Shown piece after piece: positions 13,367 through 15,083 of a stretch of 15,083 nucleotides of DNA. The notes under the pieces were generated by a model. The model was not told the origin of the DNA. It saw only the letters and a list, made by a program, of their open reading frames with translations, and made no database searches. The stretch lies in the NCBI GenBank assembly GCA_031551625.1, contig JAVBNJ010000113.1, forward strand, positions 1 through 15,083, in the 5' to 3' direction. Both the position numbers and the translations under genes were made by a program. Positions within the stretch are counted from its first letter, which is position 1. Every line of letters starts with the position of its first letter. Source of the stretch: JAVBNJ01 sp031551625 (lineage in GTDB: Bacteria; Bacteroidota; Bacteroidia; Bacteroidales; UBA932).

Positions 13367-14116
13367 ATGAACGTAACTAATATCCTCATAGCCCAACCGG
13401 AACCGATAGGTACTTCGCCTTACCTCGAAATTATAGAAAAACATAAATTAATTGTCGATTTTGTACCTTTTGTGCGTGTCGAAAGCCTTTCGGCAAAAGA
13501 ATTCCGCGCGCAACGTATCGATGTGCTTAAACACACGGCAGTGGTATTTACAGCGCGCACGGCAGTTGATACATTTTTTCAACTATGCGAAGAAATGCGC
13601 ATCGTGGTTCCTGAAACTATGAAATATTTTTGCATGACCGAGTCAATTGCTAACTACTTGCAAAAATACATTGTATACCGTAAGCGTAAAATATTTTTCG
13701 GTAATGGTACGATTACGTCGCTACTCGAAGTTATCGGCGCTAAGCACAAGTACGAATTGTTTCTACTGGTGTTAGCCGACAATTACAAGCCCGAAATCCC
13801 AAAGGCATTTGACAAAGTAAAACTGAAAAACACGAAAGCGGTATTTTACCGTACGGTAACGAATACCGATGTCAAAGATACGGATTTGAAACGCTACGAT
13901 ATGCTGGTGTTCTACAGTCCGGGCGAAGTAAAGTCGTTGGTCGAGAACTTTCCTAAATTCAAGCAAGCCAAAACACTTATTGCCTCGTTTGGCGCAGCTA
14001 CAGCCAAGGAATTAAAAGACGATGGATTTGAAGTGGCTATTGAAGCACCCACTCCGCAAGCTCCGTCGATTGCTAAAGCGCTGGATTTGTTCCTGAGCCA
14101 AGGGCTAAAAAAATAA
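13367..14116 (+). CDS. hemD: Uroporphyrinogen-III synthase family protein (HemD)
   Basis: 249 residues, ATG 13367, 15 nt after the DUF4271 stop. HemD closes hydroxymethylbilane to uroporphyrinogen III, the first macrocycle of tetrapyrrole synthesis. The sequence follows the Bacteroidota branch of the family: ILIAQPEPIGTSPYLEI, FVRVESLSAKEFR (35-47), VVFTARTAVDTFF (59-71), MKYFCMTESIANYLQKY (85-101), YDMLVFYSPGEVKSLV and the C-terminal IASFGAATAKELKDDGF...APTPQAPSIAKAL. HemD proteins conserve fold more than residues, and some Bacteroidota keep this gene without a full heme pathway, so activity is inferred. Order with DUF4271, rnpA and yidD supports the call. Confidence 0.85.
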   Translation: MNVTNILIAQPEPIGTSPYLEIIEKHKLIVDFVPFVRVESLSAKEFRAQRIDVLKHTAVVFTARTAVDTFFQLCEEMRIVVPETMKYFCMTESIANYLQKYIVYRKRKIFFGNGTITSLLEVIGAKHKYELFLLVLADNYKPEIPKAFDKVKLKNTKAVFYRTVTNTDVKDTDLKRYDMLVFYSPGEVKSLVENFPKFKQAKTLIASFGAATAKELKDDGFEVAIEAPTPQAPSIAKALDLFLSQGLKK

Positions 14117-14123
14117 TACCGCA

Positions 14124-14537
14124 GTGTACGAACTGCCCAAAGCCGAACGCCTATGTTCGCGCAAGCAAATTGCCGGACTAATGGAAAAAGGGAGTGTTTT
14201 ATTTCACTTTCCATTTAAGATTTTCTTTATACTGCAATCAGCGATACCGAAAGAAACTTATTGCCAAATAGCCGTCAATGTACCGAAGCGCAATTTCAAA
14301 CGCGCTGTCAAGCGTAACTTGTTGAAACGTCGTATCCGTGAAGCTTTCCGGCAGAATAAATCAGGTTTTTATACCACCCTGCAACAAAAAAATAAACAAG
14401 TGGTTATTTTTTTTCATTATGTGTCGCCCGAAATTTTATCGTATGAACACATCGAAACCAACATGCAAAACGCCCTCGCCAAGCTGGCATCGCTGGTTGA
14501 AGGCAGCACTGACATTCCCGCTGGTACTGTTGGTTAA
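14124..14537 (+). CDS. rnpA: Ribonuclease P protein component (RnpA)
   Basis: 137 residues from a GTG start at 14124, 7 nt after the hemD stop. The next in-frame ATG would remove the conserved KAERLCSRKQI start, so GTG is preferred. RnpA is the protein subunit that helps the catalytic RNA remove 5' leaders from tRNA precursors. The N-terminal LPKAERLCSRKQI, the central ICFP-like strand (IAVNVPKRNFKRAV) and the RNR helix KRAVKRNLLKRRIREAFR (59-76) are all present. The C-terminal 13-14 codons overlap the start of yidD in another frame. Confidence 0.92.
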   Translation: MYELPKAERLCSRKQIAGLMEKGSVLFHFPFKIFFILQSAIPKETYCQIAVNVPKRNFKRAVKRNLLKRRIREAFRQNKSGFYTTLQQKNKQVVIFFHYVSPEILSYEHIETNMQNALAKLASLVEGSTDIPAGTVG

Positions 14538-14718
14538 GTTGTACCAGTGGTGTATCTCGCCGCTCAAGCCACCTACTTGCCGCTTCACGCCTACCTGTTC
14601 GCAATATGCATTGGAAGCGCTGAAAAAACATGGCCCGTTCAAGGGCGCGTGGTTGGCTATGCGTCGCATTCTCCGCTGTCACCCGTGGGGCGGACATGGT
14701 TACGATCCAGTGCCGTAG
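14497..14718 (+). CDS. yidD: Membrane protein insertion efficiency factor (YidD)
   Basis: 73 residues if the TTG at 14497 is used. That start gives MKAALTFPLVLLVKLYQWCISP, matching the short hydrophobic N-terminus of YidD. In-frame ATGs at 14419 and 14443 are alternatives that would add 18-26 uncharacteristic residues. The family core is unmistakable: CISPLKPPTCRFTPTCSQYALEALKKHGPFKGAWLA, then RRILRCHPWGGHGYDPVP, with its conserved cysteines. YidD is a small membrane-associated protein that aids YidC-dependent insertion. It overlaps rnpA by 41 nt, the usual tight rnpA-yidD arrangement, and so is probably translationally coupled. Confidence 0.9.
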   Translation: MKAALTFPLVLLVKLYQWCISPLKPPTCRFTPTCSQYALEALKKHGPFKGAWLAMRRILRCHPWGGHGYDPVP

Positions 14719-14851
14719 AGTTCTTTTTTCATCGTTGTAAATTAAATTTGGTTACTTCCGAAAAAATCCCCACCTTTGCATTGTGTACCTTTTGCTCCTT
14801 AGGCACACGAATTTAGGTTCTAAATAACTAGTATATATCAAAGGCTGGCCT

Positions 14852-14874
14852 AACCTTTGCCGGCAAGACCTTTG
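14852..14874 (+). promoter_or_regulatory. Weak -7-like boxes (AACCTTTG, GACCTTTG) before the last gene
   Basis: AACCTTTG at 14852-14859 and GACCTTTG at 14867-14874 each fit only part of TAnnTTTG. A similar CACCTTTG lies at 14771-14778. The segment 14839-14874 can also fold, pairing CAAAGG...GGCC with GGC...CCTTTG. Either box could promote the last gene; none is convincing. Confidence 0.25.
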
Positions 14875-14877
14875 TAC

Positions 14878-14882
14878 AGGAG
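14878..14882 (+). promoter_or_regulatory. Shine-Dalgarno site (AGGAG) of the last gene
   Basis: AGGAG lies 8 nt before ATG 14891. A full Shine-Dalgarno is unusual here: the other genes in the window start without one. It supports 14891 as the true start. Confidence 0.6.
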
Positions 14883-14890
14883 AAACCCCC

Positions 14891-15083
14891 ATGAAATCCC
14901 ATCACCCACTAACCCACTGCCACCCCCTTGTATTATTCGTATTCCCGCTGCTCCTCCTGCTATTTCCAGCAGTGGGCATAAGCCAGAGCTACCCGGTCTA
15001 CGTGACCCCACAGCTGACTCCGCCCTACACGCTGAAGCTGTCGGACTACTCACGCCCGGGATCGCAACAGCTGGTGGTCAACC
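14891..15083 (+). CDS. Large secreted protein, N-terminal fragment (runs off right edge)
   Basis: 64 codons from ATG 14891, open to the window end. It begins with a signal peptide: a His-rich n-region (MKSHHPLTHCHP), the hydrophobic core LVLFVFPLLLLLFPAVG, and cleavage near ISQ-SYP. The mature start (YPVYVTPQLTPPYTLKLSDYS...QQLVVN) resembles the N-terminus of very large secreted Bacteroidota proteins that I recall by YPV..TPQL.PPY..YLADYA motifs; many are type IX secretion substrates. This is recognition by memory, not a search. G+C is clearly higher than in the preceding genes, with CTG, CTC, CCC and ACC codons favoured, and an SD site is present, so it may have a different origin or expression level. 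Confidence 0.7.
   Translation, partial: MKSHHPLTHCHPLVLFVFPLLLLLFPAVGISQSYPVYVTPQLTPPYTLKLSDYSRPGSQQLVVN

Noticed and set aside
14719..14890. tRNA or small RNA gene in the spacer after yidD
   Set aside because: No cloverleaf arms, T-loop consensus or CCA end could be found; TACCTTTTG here has an extra T relative to the promoter box.
14850..15053. 67-codon minus-strand open frame at the right end
   Set aside because: It is the mirror of a GC-rich coding stretch with a clear signal peptide and SD site on the plus strand.

Overview
The window reads as chromosomal DNA from a member of the Bacteroidota (Bacteroidetes), most likely order Bacteroidales or a close relative. The basis is: (i) several start codons preceded by the phylum's -7 promoter box TAnnTTTG with very short leaders and almost no Shine-Dalgarno sites; (ii) families largely restricted to the phylum (Ig-like lipoprotein with SbsA-type domain, DUF4954, DUF4271, GldA-type ABC ATPase); and (iii) the gene order DUF4271 - hemD - rnpA - yidD, which is typical of the phylum. 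No phage, transposase, CRISPR array, rRNA or tRNA was seen.

Layout. 1-393 (-): start of a secreted protein that runs off the left edge. 394-1017: gene-free, with three separate inverted-repeat elements. 1018-4937 (+): tight three-gene operon of an Ig-like lipoprotein, an outer-membrane beta-barrel protein and ispG (MEP isoprenoid pathway). 4946-7036 (-): two-gene operon of an OmpA-type peptidoglycan-binding lipoprotein and a P-loop ATPase, converging on ispG. 7037-7123: compact divergent promoter region. 7124-8884 (+): DUF4954 beta-helix protein. 9050-10691 (+): GldA-like ABC ATPase, shorter than the family, then a membrane-anchored coiled-coil protein. 10698-10759: perfect 25-bp inverted repeat. 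10774-11925 (+): hemW with a palindromic repeat inserted in frame. 12073-14718 (+): SUI1/YciH translation factor, DUF4271 membrane protein, hemD, rnpA and yidD, all closely packed. 14891-15083 (+): start of a large secreted protein whose codon use and ribosome-binding site differ from everything upstream.

Function. The window is mostly housekeeping: isoprenoid precursor synthesis (ispG), tetrapyrrole/heme metabolism (hemD, hemW), RNA processing (rnpA), translation initiation (SUI1), membrane protein biogenesis (yidD), and envelope structure (Ig-like lipoprotein, beta-barrel, OmpA protein, DUF4954).

The less ordinary content is the set of unrelated short repeat elements at gene borders, one of which lies inside the hemW coding frame. 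Other points are an IspG with a strongly reduced central insert, a P-loop ATPase with an altered Walker A motif, overlapping divergent promoters with a TTGTACAA repeat, and several genes whose longest open frame starts inside the promoter and so must be shortened. I did not find a convincing new multi-gene system.
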